NCBI GenBank assembly: GCA_003255065.1
Contig: QAOA01006931.1
Location: 253,708-317,707 of the forward strand
Source: Cercis canadensis
Taxonomy: Eukaryota > Streptophyta > Magnoliopsida > Fabales > Fabaceae
Length of the DNA stretch: 64,000 bases
Reading direction: 5' to 3'
Shown here: positions 1 through 12,504 of the stretch, one piece after another
Layout of the letters: each line of letters starts with the position of its first letter
How positions within the stretch are numbered: position 1 is the stretch's first letter
Position numbers and translations under genes: made by a program
Notes under the pieces: generated by a model
Databases searched by the model: none
Told to the model about the DNA's origin: nothing
Seen by the model: the letters and a program-made list of their open reading frames with translations, nothing else

Positions 1-902
1 GCAGATTAGTAATTGTTGCTTTGATTTCAAGGAGCAACAATGCCACCAAGCATTCAAAGTTAGATGGCAGAAGCAAAGCTTTTATTAGAAAATGACTTGA
101 CTTGATTACCTACTCACCAACTGAAATCGTGTTAATTTGTGTCCAAAATATATATATCCTGTTGTTGTCACCATTTAGATTTTTCTAACATTGACGGCAG
201 AGATTTCAAGTCCTAATCCTTCATAAATCATATATAATACCAACTCATTCTGACTCCTGAAACAGATAAGACACAGTCAAAATTTACTGAGAGCAATCAT
301 ATATAATTCCAACTCCAAACCACCTTTTAGCTTTTCAGAGTAACAATGACAATCATTTTTGTTTTGGGTGGAGGGGCATCAAACCACAATATTAAGTTCA
401 AATTACGCTATATATCAAAATGACAAATTAAACCAACTAACTAATTAGCACTCACCCAAAAACAAAAAAAGTTAAAAGGAGGGAGTTATGTCCACAGAAC
501 TGAGAGTGGCAGTGTATCGAAACTTCCCTCCATCTTGGATGATATTTTGTTTTCCCTAATTAATGGAATTCCCCATTTTTTTTTTATTTATTCGGAGCCA
601 TGTTTCCCTCCCATGAAGAACGAGACAGAATCCACGTGGGTAATTCCAAAATATTCAGAAGGCCAATAGCGTAATTTCGTAACGAATACGGAGTAAAATC
701 CATTTATTATCGCGCCATGTCTGTTCCACTCCCATTCTTTCCCGTCTTCAAGTCGTCTCCACCCAACGCCAGCAGAAAAGATGAGAGCTCTGACCCAACA
801 AGCAACAACAAACCTGCGTAAGTTTAGAGACTAAAGAGAGAGAAAAACGCAGGTGAGTAATCGTAATACAAAGAAAGAAAAGAGTCTCTCTCGGGTGTTT
901 TA
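1..902. other. AT-rich intergenic DNA and probable promoter of the 903 gene
   Basis: No coding region is supported here. The stretch is AT-rich. A CACGTG G-box lies at 633-638, about 265 bases before the ATG at 903. The final 120 bases are purine-rich with AGAGAG runs, typical of a plant 5' leader. Promoter function is inferred from position only. Confidence 0.4.
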
Positions 903-1808
903 ATGGCGAGTGGGTGGGTTAAATCGTTACAGTGTAAATCAAGAGCATTTGAAGACGTTTACCACCCAAACCCCAAGATCCTAATACCCACTACTAGTTG
1001 CAGAAAGAGTGTCCAAAGCATCAAAGACGTCGTCGACACGAGCAAGCCTACGTCCAGAAAACCGAAAGCACCGCTAGAAAAGCATCCCAGTTCAAGATAC
1101 CCACGGAGCACCAAACCAGAAGTACCTTCAAATTTGAACACTACGGGTATGAGCCGGTCACGCAGTAGCGCCTCTACCCGGCCAACCCTTAAGCCTGATC
1201 CTTTCTTCCCTTCCTTGACGGAGCTTCCGGAGGGACATCCTTCACGTAATGTGGTAGAGATTATCTTCCACACTAGCTGGGGTCCAAAACCTTTCACGGG
1301 TCGGATTGAGATGATTTTCAAGGTCCAGAATGGTTCCAAAACAGTGTCCCGATTCGAGGAGTATCGCGAGACAGTCAAGGCTCGTGCCGCTTCAGCCTCA
1401 GCCTCACCCACTCCAACTCATCAGGGAAGTAACTGGGAGGAGAATGCACGGTGCGTTGCGGACGGGAATGAGGTCATGCGCTTTCATTCTTTGGGTCCCA
1501 CCTCCGGAGGTGGCCCCTATGAGGCCGGCGGCGCTTGTGCATGGTCCTTCCCGGGGAGTAAAGGATCGGCGATCTGCACTTTCTCCGGCAGCGGAGGAGC
1601 TCATGAGAAGGCGGGCGGAGGCAGGGGCAGAAGAGCCATGTTGGTATGCCGGGTCATTGCGGGGCGGGTCTCAAAGCAACTAGGGTTCATGGACTCATTG
1701 TTGGATGCCCGAGTGGGGTTCGAGTCGGTGAGTGGGGACAATGGCCAGTTGTTGGTGTTTGATTCGCGTGCGGTATTACCTTGCTTTCTTATTATCTATA
1801 AATTGTAA
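903..1808 (+). CDS. Plant C2H2-family protein with PARP-like C-terminal domain, finger absent
   Basis: Intronless 301-residue protein. Residues 1-100 are basic, Ser/Pro-rich and low in complexity. A conserved block starts at about residue 116 (NVVEIIFHTSW), continues with IEMIFKVQN and FEEYRETVKARA (about 135-162), then ENARCVADGNEVMRFH (about 180-195), and ends with LLVFDSRAVLPCFLIIYKL (about 283-301). This series matches a family of plant proteins annotated as C2H2-like zinc-finger proteins whose C-terminal half resembles a PARP catalytic fold. Family members usually carry a C2H2 finger before this block. I see no CxxC...HxxxH pattern here, so this copy appears finger-less. The PARP catalytic triad is not recognisable and the molecular function is unknown. 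The ATG follows a purine-rich leader. The nearest gene, APT, is convergent and ends about 1.5 kb downstream. Confidence 0.8.
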   Translation: MASGWVKSLQCKSRAFEDVYHPNPKILIPTTSCRKSVQSIKDVVDTSKPTSRKPKAPLEKHPSSRYPRSTKPEVPSNLNTTGMSRSRSSASTRPTLKPDPFFPSLTELPEGHPSRNVVEIIFHTSWGPKPFTGRIEMIFKVQNGSKTVSRFEEYRETVKARAASASASPTPTHQGSNWEENARCVADGNEVMRFHSLGPTSGGGPYEAGGACAWSFPGSKGSAICTFSGSGGAHEKAGGGRGRRAMLVCRVIAGRVSKQLGFMDSLLDARVGFESVSGDNGQLLVFDSRAVLPCFLIIYKL

Positions 1809-3278
1809 AAAATTAAAAAGGAATTTCAAAATCAAATTTTATTTTTTTGGAGGTGTATGTATATGTATGTATGTTGAGATTTTGAGTATTGAGCCTTTTC
1901 CCTGCATTTATCAACACAACTTATTGGTTTCCTTTCCTTTTTTTCTGTTTGGTTAAGATACTCCGTGTAATCAGGAGAAAATTGGGTTGATAAATGCTAA
2001 TTATAAGAATTACTGTTTCTTATAGATAGATATAAGAAAAGCGACATTTTAAAAGAGGAAGAGGAGAATGAGGATAGATAGATATGATATGAAGATCCAG
2101 TTAGTTATAAGTGTTTTTTTTTATCCTCTTATTAATTGTGTACATCACCAAAATGTTGATTGTGACTTGTGGCCATTTCTATTACTCTCTTTCTCTGGCC
2201 ATTCATTCACATCATTTGGCATCGTTTTAGCTAGACAGTGTAGCTATCTGTTCCCCCTCTTAAATTAGGTTACTCTAAGCATCTGTTCCAAGAAAGAAAA
2301 GGGTCCCGTCCCGATCTGAAATTTTGGTTACATAGCGGGGGAGTATAGCGCAAGTCACGCAATTGAGTGGTATCATTATCATAGCCTAACCTTTACTTTG
2401 TGTTTAGACAAAAATCAACGACAAACTAAGAGGCTCATATTCAAATCTTTGACGCCCAATGTGTAACTGTAAGGGCAACTTCCACCAGTTTAAATACCAT
2501 CTCGCATTAACAAATTAGGTTGCTCATCGTTAAACNTCTGTTCCAAGAAAGAAAAGGGTCCCATCCCGATCTGAAATTTTGGTTACATAGCGGGGGAGTA
2601 TAGCGCAAGTCACGCAATTGAGTGGTATCATTATCATAGCCTAACCTTTACTTTGTGTTTAGAGAAAAATCAACGACAAACTAAGAGGCTCATATTCAAA
2701 TCTTTGACGCCCAATGTGTAACTGTAAGGGCAACTTCCACCAATTTAAATACCATCTCGCATTAACAAATTAGGTTGCTCATCGTTAAACTGCCCTTACG
2801 TTAAACCAGTATGTACCTTACATATGCAAACCTCGTATTAATTTTTATTCTTTTATATTGTATTATATGTCAAGACAAAATTCAGTCAAATTAGTGTTTA
2901 TCTTCCAAAAAGCGAAATTAATCAATAAAATAATTAAGAAGAGGAGCCAGGTTAGGAAAGCGTACAAGAGAGACCTAAAGGATGGGTTATACAAATTCAT
3001 GAATTTTAAAATAATGAGTCCTACTACAAGCATTTGCCTTATCAAGCCTTTTTTTTTTCCCCATATTGAAAACGCTGTGTGCTACTCAAAGCACTGGTTC
3101 TCAATGGCTGACCTTTAAAATTCAATAATCGAGAGCGGGGAAAAAAAAACTGGGGAGTGAGGAGGAGGAGAAATCAGAAATGGGATGTGAATAAAATGGG
3201 ATTCCAAATGGCAAAGTCCCTCTAATGTACATCTTCATCATGCTCAACCATTCCTGGGAACCTCATTATCTGACACCA
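1809..3278. other. Intergenic DNA between convergent genes
   Basis: No gene is supported. The stretch contains the 254-bp assembly duplication at 2282-2790. It also holds a possible small inverted repeat: TGTAAGGGCA near 2470 (repeated near 2724) pairs with TGCCCTTACG near 2791. The short ORFs are AT-rich and lack any recognisable domain. Confidence 0.5.
2282..2790. repeat. 254-bp direct duplication flanking a single N (assembly join)
   Basis: Positions 2282-2535 and 2537-2790 are near-identical direct copies separated by one N at 2536. I see about three differences: G/A in the CCCGTCCCG/CCCATCCCG stretch, C/G in TAGACA/TAGAGA, and G/A in CACCAGTTT/CACCAATTT. Two allelic contig ends joined without overlap merging would give this pattern. 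A true tandem duplication would not explain the N lying exactly at the junction. Confidence 0.85.
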
Positions 3279-6200
3279 CTAGTAATACTCCACTAACACA
3301 TACAAGGGCTTCCCATTCAACCGTTCACGACCCTGTCACATCCCAAAAAAAAAAAAAGTTATAGATATTAAATACAACCAAAATAACCAAACAAATATCT
3401 TCTGTTATTTAGAGAATCAACCCAAGTAGTCCCAACAAATGGTGATGAAAAAAACCTCTGAACAAGAGAGAGCGCCTTCAAATCCCACTGGATATCCGAT
3501 AAAATCACTCTCTAAGAAACACCAGTTGCATTCTTATCCACATTTACTGATCATTGAAAGAGAAAATTGACAGAAACCAGAATATACATACCTTCAATTC
3601 TGGTAATTCAATTACACATGCACATTCAACTACTTCTGCTCCAACGCGTTCTGTGGATCATAAAAACATCAAAAATCAAATCTCAAGATTCCCATTCAAT
3701 TTCACAACATGTAACTACGTTTGCCACAACTACTGCTTCTGATATGCATGCTTATATGTGTACATATATGTTTTTTTCTTTTCTCCTGTTAAAAATTTGG
3801 TATAACAGGACACAAGACCAGCTTTGCTACATGCAGGTTATATGCATTATGTGATCAGAGTTGAATACATAAAAAGGAGCACTATCAAGTAGGAAAATGA
3901 TATTCCCATTTTCAATATGTATTAGAATTTGCACAAGTACTACTTACCTAGTAAATCCATGGCTGCACAAAGCGTTCCACCAGTAGCAATCAAATCATCA
4001 ACCACTAAACAACGCTCACCAGGTTCAACAGCTCCAACATGCATCTCAAGACAGTCCCTTCCATATTCCAAAATATACTCTTGAGAAATAACTTTCCCTG
4101 CCAATAGAGCTTGCCTTTGTTAATGCAAACAGAGAAACCAAGTATGGTATGATAACAATCTCAAACCAAGGAGTGGAGATTAAAAAATAATGGGCACATA
4201 TCCATTTTCGTATCACTTTTTTTGGCGTTAATCCAACCCTCTTTCCCATGCATTTGTAAAAATCATACAGATTAAGATGAGATAAAAACATGGCCACGAA
4301 TTACTAGATGGGCCAGCACTGGAGATTAAAAGTTACCAGTGCATGAAGACTCATACAACAAAATAGTACAGAAGATGCTTTGTGAAAAAGGAATTCAAAG
4401 AGGCCAAATGGTCTGATCATAAGTTGAAGAAGTAATTCTAGGATGCCCATCCGTGGCTTATCAGAATGCACTCTGTAATGTACTACACAGATATTTCAAT
4501 GGCACTTTGATCCCAGTGGCATCTTTGATAACTGGCATAGTTAAAATGGTGTCTCCCCATATCATTAGGTTATGGTTCAAATTATGGTGTCACAGATTTC
4601 GGCACAAGAAACTGAATATTGTAACATCATCCTAAAAAAGGTTCCTGCATCATGCAGATTAATTATCCATTTCTATATGTGCAACCACTAGTCTACCAAA
4701 AAAGGAACAAGTTCAAGAATCGCTCTGATCAATCAACAGGCAAGGTAGGCGGGTGAAATGATGATGAAACAACAGAGAATGCTAATAAGGAAGTGGAAAA
4801 TTATAAATTCAACAAAAAAGTTACAAGGAAATTGCAGCAACATGAATAAGTAGGCTGCACATAACAGAAGCAATCTACTGCTAAACAAGTGTGCTGCATT
4901 CGGGTGAGAACACAAAATGGAATGGAGCATCTAAAAATTATTCAAGGAAATGATAAAAATGCACAAACAAGAAACGGAGACTTGCCACATGTATATTACA
5001 TGTATCAGCCATATAATACCATAGTAATGGGAAGATCAACACAAAATATGAAGGGCCAAAAATGTACCAGGCAGCTTCTTTGGTTTCCTCAAAGGTACAA
5101 ACTTTGCTCCTATTGCCAGGGCAATGGGAGGACCAAATATAAAACCTCGAGCTTCAATTCCTGCAAAGAGAGAAGACGAACTCATTTTTCAGAATACAAC
5201 ATTATGGACAAAACATGCTGTCAAGTGGCACGACCAATAGTAAATCCATCAAGAATATGATACATGTGGTAATTATAGCATAACTAATAAGTAAAGAAAA
5301 AAAGGGAATATACAGATATGATGCAAGCGTCCATCACAAGTATGCAAGCTTGTACAAGCTGACTTTGCAAACCGACAAATGCTGCCAAGATGATATTTTC
5401 ATATACATTGATGAAAGAAAAAAAGGGAGACTAATTATGAAGCGTTATTAGCTACAGAAATACATACAATAGCAAAAACCCAGAATAACATTAATGCATT
5501 CAGAATGCGAAGAAGCCAAACTCAGGACCTTTGGCCAAATGACATTAGACACCAGTTACAATCGATAAACTATTAACTAACAAACAAGTCCAAGAAGCAG
5601 AGGCAGGTGAAGCACGATGCAAACAGCTATGATGCCAAGTGATAGTATAAGCTAATTATATCCCATCAAGATAAATCCTAAATCTTATACTGGACTCTGT
5701 GTGAGAAGCGAATCTTCCACAAAGGTCTCACAGAAAAACAATATGACGGTAGATATCCAGGTCCTCACAGACAGACAGATCCTATTGCACACGCAAAAGT
5801 GTAAAATATATACATACTAGTTGTGATCCAGTTCATTTTCCGATCCGCGATATAATATATGATAAAATGGGTAAACATTGCGCAATACATAAAACATGAA
5901 ATCCAGTAAGATACAGTAGCCTTTAGCTCTGTGAAATTCACGCAATAAGTTCAGAAACATTGAACACCAAAATTTCCAGCACATCCTGACATCACTCAAA
6001 TTAGATTAAAAGCAGAAATAAAAATAGAGAGAAGACACGCATGTATACAAGGGGGCAAAAAACAAAAGGCAAGCACATTGCAATAGTCCTAATAGTTCGT
6101 CTTTTGCGGTTACCAGTGCCATTGAATTTTAACAGGAAATTTCTAAAGAACATGGAACAAGAAAGAGACAGGGGAATAATAAAAGAGAATAAACGATGCA

Positions 6201-7314
6201 CTAGAGAGTAGAGATCAAATTTATCCAACAGTGAAACGTGGGAACCCACAATTAAAATAGAACCAACTAAAATCGGCCCAATATAAACTCGCGTCAGGCG
6301 GGTCCACTTTCCACTTGTTGTTATCCATCACCAATCGTCATCCATGCAAATTGGATCCAAGCACATGCCCACGAGGAGAGAAGGAAACGAAAGGAAATTA
6401 GAGCCGCTCTAAAAAAACTTCAGAAAGCAATCAATGGCACAACCCACTAACCAGAACTCATAGTCAAACAAAAAATCACTCCCAAAACCCAGTCACTTCC
6501 ATTCCATAATGTCCCTTTTAAAGCTTTCAAAAAGACAACCAGAAACTTATGCAATATACAGCATTTCTGCATATTCTGGCCAACTTTCTCTGTAAGCATG
6601 GACCCCACCACCTTGTAGCTAACCACAGTGATAAAAGCCCCTAAAAAGCTTTAAACCATGTATCTGACCCAGGTTTCACCATTTTTATTCCAAAAAAACC
6701 ATCAATTATGTTTTTTTCTTTTACCTGCAACAACAGAAATATTTTTGCCTTTGTACCGCTCAACGAATAAATCGATTGTGTCCTTGAAGGCTTTGGGATC
6801 GAGCAAAAGAGTAGTGATGTCCTGGAACATAATACCTGCCATTACAACCATTAGTAAGCAAACTGAGAAAACACGAAGATAATTGATAAGCCCAAAAGAA
6901 AGTTTAGAAATTGAATAACAAAACTGAAAAAAATATAAATTCAAAACCTCGTGTAGACAGAGGTCATTGCTCTGTCAAACAAAAAAAAATGGAAAAACAA
7001 AGTTGGGGAAAGAGTATAGATATTGGAAAGAAACAGAGTAAGGTATACTGAATGCTCTTATCCTTTGGGTTTCCTAAAACGATGCATAATCTAATAATAA
7101 AACAAAAAAGGGTATAACTCGTACTTCATTTCCTACATTTTGACGCGGAACTGGTAAAGAAATGCAGAAGCTAACTAATAAAAGCAGAACAGAGAAAAGA
7201 GAAAAAGGACGACAACAACAACAAGAACAAACCCGGTTTTGGGAAATTGGGGACGACACGAATCTTAGTTTTGATGCCATGAATTCGGGGATCCTCGTCT
7301 CTGTGAGCCGACAT
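3279..7314 (-). CDS. APT: Adenine phosphoribosyltransferase
   Basis: Adenine phosphoribosyltransferase converts adenine and PRPP to AMP (purine salvage); plant APTs also act on cytokinin bases. Six exons on the minus strand: 7314-7233, 6835-6725, 5160-5068, 4097-3948, 3650-3592 and 3332-3279, total 549 nt or 182 residues, the usual plant APT length. All introns are GT-AG. Visible landmarks are [19 protein letters not shown] at the N terminus, [34 protein letters not shown], and the PRPP-binding loop [11 protein letters not shown] at residues 127-137. The protein ends with [10 protein letters not shown]. The start at 7314 ([10 protein letters not shown]) matches family N termini. An in-frame ATG at 7359 would add 15 residues. 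The gene is convergent with the one at 903-1808. Confidence 0.95.
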
Positions 7315-7359
7315 TGTATATTCGTCACAGACCAACAAAAAATGACCCTCCTTTCTCAC

Positions 7360-10300
7360 AACACAACTGTTAGAACTGAGTATGAAGCCAAAGTGAGTAG
7401 AAAGTAAGAGGGAAAAAGAAATAACTGAAGTAGAGATGAGGCTTGAGAGAGGAAGAAAATAAGTACATATGGGGATATTTATAGAGAGAGTGTGCGTTGG
7501 TGGTGGGGAGAAGGAGTAGAGACTAGAAGAGGGGCTCTCTGCACAAGAATGTTAGAAAGATGAGATCTTTTCGATAAGTAAGAAAGAGAGGGATAGTAAA
7601 AGGGTTAAAAATAATATTATTTTTTTTTTAAAAGAAGGAATCACGAGGCTCCCATCTCTCTCCTTTAATTCTCCTCTTAAATCAGCCGTGGCTTGTTAAT
7701 ATTAAGAGTTTGCGCGCTAAATATGTAATGACATGTATCTCCTTCTACCCTTGAATGCCGAACTTAACCCCCAATTCTATATTTCCAATTATTACTTTTT
7801 ATATTACTAGGTGGCAAGCTTATATTTATACAAGATTAATACTATTTAAGTTATTGGATATGATTTAATAATAAAAGCTTTAAATAATTTTATATTTATT
7901 CTTCCTGTCGTTAAATTACTAACTCACAACTTTTAATATATCACTACGTCAAATGATCATAGAAAGCAATTATTTATTTATTTATTTTATTATTAGATAA
8001 AGAAAAATATAATTCTAGTCATAGGAGTGCGGATTTAAGCCTGCTATCTCAATCTGTATTTTTCATACCTCGCTTACACCTCTTCTTATACCTCATATTA
8101 TATTATGGTTAAGTATTACTATCTATTAATTTCTATATATAGAAGCAAGTAATAGCTTGGATTTGCTAAAATGTTTGTGTATGTGTGTGTATAATTAGAT
8201 TCTGAATGATCTGTTTAGTGTGTAGTGAAAACTAAACACGATTATAGAATACCAAGAAACAGTTCTAAACAATCTATTATATATTATTTCATCCATGCAA
8301 GTATAAGCAAATTCAATTCCCTCTCAAGAGTTGTGCTTAACTGCTTATAGATACGTAAACACCTAATATTAATAACGACCACTAGCAGGCAAATGATGGA
8401 TCTGTTTTAGCAACCACTTGTAGTCATTAACAGCTCATAGGAGTGGTTAGAGGGTTTATAGATCATTATTAGTAAGTTCAGCAAAACAATTGTGGATTTC
8501 TTTCATAATCACGAGTAATGTTATTTTTATCATTACATTTTTTTACCATCTCTAAGTATTATTAATTAAGGTTATGCAAATTTTAATTTGGACTTTGTAT
8601 ATATAGTTCAAATTTCAATTCACTCTTTACCATTCTCTTCAAATGATGGGACAAACATTTAGCTTATCTAGTGACATCATGATGTAGCAAAAAGTGGCCA
8701 CTGGATGGTGGTTTTAGGCCTCTTTGGTTGTTCAGTGGTTTACTTCGATTCCAAGCAATGAATGGAGTTTTCCTTTGTTAAAAAATCTAAAAAAGGAAAA
8801 CAGTTCCCATGAGAACAACATCATATGGAACTTGGAAGAACAGAAACTGTATAGTAACGTTAAAAAAAAATACAGAGTACATGGTTTGGATACATAACAT
8901 TGACATTACCAATTGCTTATTCTGCTGAATTAAGCATGGTACTAATTAATCTACTTGCCTCCTTTGTACGCTACAAATAGCAGTTCAAAAGAGACAATTA
9001 CTCTGGCAGATTAATGTCAATGTAGGAAAATGTTGTTTGTTTTATGTCTGTGTTATTTATATTATATACCAAACAATCAAACAGTTAGACCGAGGGAAAT
9101 TAATGTTGATGTATGAATATGAATACGATATATCCAGCTAGCCACCACAGCACTTGTAACGAAGCCAAGAACCAAATCTAAGGGCAAGGATATTTACTGC
9201 AAATTATACCTCTCCTTTACACAATCTGTCACTACCCATCTCTATCTGTGTGTATCAGGAGTTGCTTTCGAATCTGTATAGTAATATTCTGTGGGCAACT
9301 CTCGTCTCTTTCACATTAACCCAAATATCCTTTTCTCTTTGCATATGCAACAGTCATTTATTAATGCCACCCTCCTTAATGTTACAACATATAAAATTAA
9401 AAGACGTGGGTAATGACAAAAAATATATAATACAGTTTGGAACCTTTTGCATACCTTAAATTAAAGACAGTGACTTCCTCAGTTGTTGGCTTCATGTCTT
9501 GTGAGCTGTGAGGCCACACACTGTTCCTTGTACTCCATAGTTAGTTAGCTTGTTTATGTGTGATTCCACTTTAAAGTTAGCCACACTTAACTCTGAGCAA
9601 CCCTCAATCATCTAAATTCATTTTGGTTAAGTTTAAAGTTGCAATATAACACATCTCATTCCATTTCATTTAGAGAAACTCTGAATGTGCACTCGAGGGC
9701 ACTTTAGATGATTTAAGTTGCAAAATTTCACCCATAAATTGGAAGGGGTCCGCAAATCATCTCCAACTTTTTTTGGGAGAAAGATACATATATTCAACTA
9801 TTAGATAGAGAGAGAGATTTTAGTTGGTTATTTATATTAATTAAGTGGAAAATCGAATCTTTACGGATATTCGGAATCGGTCGTATACAGAATTTATTAC
9901 ATACCAGAACTGATACCACATGCATATAAAATTTAAAAAAGTGTCCTATTATTTCTCTCCTTTTCTGGTTAACTAGACCTTTTAATTATGTAATGGCAAC
10001 CAACAGAAAGGAAGTTGTCTAGTGAAGGGGGAAAGAAACTGCGCAAAAAGAGCCTTTTTTGTGAAGCTGGCAATGGCATGTCATTAAAAGTTGGGAAAAG
10101 CTACAAGAAATCTGCCCTCTACCCCCTAATGTAATGGGTTTGTGGGGAATGGACCCTTCGCTACTCTATCAGTCTACATGCATATCTATGGGAGGATATG
10201 TACGTGATTGCCCTGCCCTTTACCATTTCATCCCACCAAAATTATTGGTCCTTCTCTCTTTGTTTATATTGTGCAAAGATTTCTCTTCTTAAGCTGTAAT

Positions 10301-12053
10301 TATTATCAAAAACCAATAATTGTTGCCTCTAATAAAATAACTCATACGTCTTTTATATTTCTCACTAAATTTTGCTGCACTTTTTTTTGTTTTCCTTCTT
10401 TTGGCTGAATTACGCTCGAGTTCAATATTTTCAATTTCACATATTTGTAACAACTTCTTCATGCCCTACAAAAGTAAGTATCATTTATTGAAATTGATAT
10501 CATGAGATATACATTTTTCACCAAATTATTGACAAATACAGAATTACTAATTATTATTCTTCAAAAATTAAATGATTTGTGGTCAAATAACATTGAAGTT
10601 ATAAGTTTTGTGTCAAAAGTTAGAATTGTAGCTAAAGTAACTCTTAAAAAAATAATTTCACAATTTATCATATGAAAATTTTGCCTTGATTTACTAATAA
10701 ATGAGTAATATTTGTTATACAATTTGTGGATACACAAGTTTATAGCACTAGTACATATGATTGTATAAAAGAGATAGTAGATGCAAGGCATAATGAATTG
10801 AATATTGTACATAGCTGTACTTTTCTTGTTTTAAAACAGGGCAAATTTGGATGGGGGAGTTTTGTCGAAGGTGATGGTGATGGTGAAATGTATATTAAAA
10901 TGGGGATTGGGAGCTCCATGAAAATATTTACCAGTTGCAAAAGTTAAAGTGACGATATATACCTTAGGAGATTACTTTACTTTACCTTGAACTTAGCTAC
11001 CACACATGAGACACTAAAGTAACTATATTATACAATACAGTGTACATATCTAGTAGACACATCAATCTCTTGTCTTGCTTTCTTGTGCAAGTCATGCTCA
11101 GATTCTGTATAACCGGAAAATTATTAAGAAGAAGAATGACAAGGACGAAATGTGGTATTTTAAAAATCAAAGTTTTCACAGGAAGCAAACAAGCAGCATG
11201 ATGATGAGTTGATTATGTCTTCTCATCCTCTACGCTACAAGAAACAAAAGCATTACAATCACTGGGACTGGGGGGGTACTTGGCGTAATAGCCAAACACA
11301 GTGGGGTAAAGAGCTAGACAGCAACAATCTGGTTATCAGTTTCATTCTTTCTATTAAGGGGGGCTTTAATTGACCCCATGCAAAAATGGGGTTAAACAAT
11401 CACATCCTAGTTGAACCAATTTAATTATAACAAGTGTCCTGATAGTGGGATTCACATATTTACTTAACTTGCTATAGGCAAAAATTTTATTTATTACAAA
11501 TCAACCCCAAATTTTTTAAAATTCTTATTTTTTTGTCATTTCTCACCTTTTCATTTTTTCTCCCTTTCCCTTCATTCATATCTTTGAAATCAACCAAGAA
11601 AGCTACTTTAGCGTATTTATTAACAAAGTTGAATGCTACAAGAATTATTATCATTCACCTTTGGGGTAAAAAGAAACACATTTACTTAAAAACACAACGA
11701 AAATCATTTCAATGTATCAAGAGATTTTTCAAAATGTTTATTTTAAATTAGCCTCTTGGCATGCTTGCAAGATTCTTTTATTTATAGATAAATATGCAGT
11801 CTTCAGTTTTATGAGAAAAAAAAAATTAGACACCAAATTAACCGAGGAATCAAGTTTCTCTATCGTGTAAATGATGCAATAATTAAAAAGTAGTATTTCT
11901 ATCTCATTAATCAACTAAAAGTTATAGTTAGAGTTTTTTAAAAAATTGTGAGAAATAACGTTATTTTTTATTCAAAAGATATCAAATCTTGAGTAAAGTT
12001 TGTGGGACATGGATACTATTGTAATCCCCTACTGCAGTAAGACAAGTTTTTTT
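7360..12053. other. Gene-poor AT-rich intergenic DNA
   Basis: No coding region, tRNA or rRNA can be supported. The DNA upstream of APT (7360-7600) is GA-rich and probably holds the APT promoter. The rest is AT-rich with short homopolymers. It ends at the run of Ns starting at 12054. Confidence 0.5.
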
Positions 12054-12504
12054 NNNNNNNNNNNNNNNNNNNNNNNNNNNNNNNNNNNNNNNNNNNNNNN
12101 NNNNNNNNNNNNNNNNNNNNNNNNNNNNNNNNNNNNNNNNNNNNNNNNNNNNNNNNNNNNNNNNNNNNNNNNNNNNNNNNNNNNNNNNNNNNNNNNNNNN
12201 NNNNNNNNNNNNNNNNNNNNNNNNNNNNNNNNNNNNNNNNNNNNNNNNNNNNNNNNNNNNNNNNNNNNNNNNNNNNNNNNNNNNNNNNNNNNNNNNNNNN
12301 NNNNNNNNNNNNNNNNNNNNNNNNNNNNNNNNNNNNNNNNNNNNNNNNNNNNNNNNNNNNNNNNNNNNNNNNNNNNNNNNNNNNNNNNNNNNNNNNNNNN
12401 NNNNNNNNNNNNNNNNNNNNNNNNNNNNNNNNNNNNNNNNNNNNNNNNNNNNNNNNNNNNNNNNNNNNNNNNNNNNNNNNNNNNNNNNNNNNNNNNNNNN
12501 NNNN
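12054..12504. other. Assembly gap, 451 Ns
   Basis: A continuous run of 451 N bases. Open reading frames that cross it are meaningless. Its right edge coincides with the outer end of the left palindrome arm. Confidence 0.99.

Noticed and set aside
2320..2470. A-box-like and B-box-like words suggesting a SINE
   Set aside because: The B-box match (ATTCAAATCT) is weak, no poly(A) or simple tail follows, and the repeat around it is explained by the N-flanked assembly duplication.
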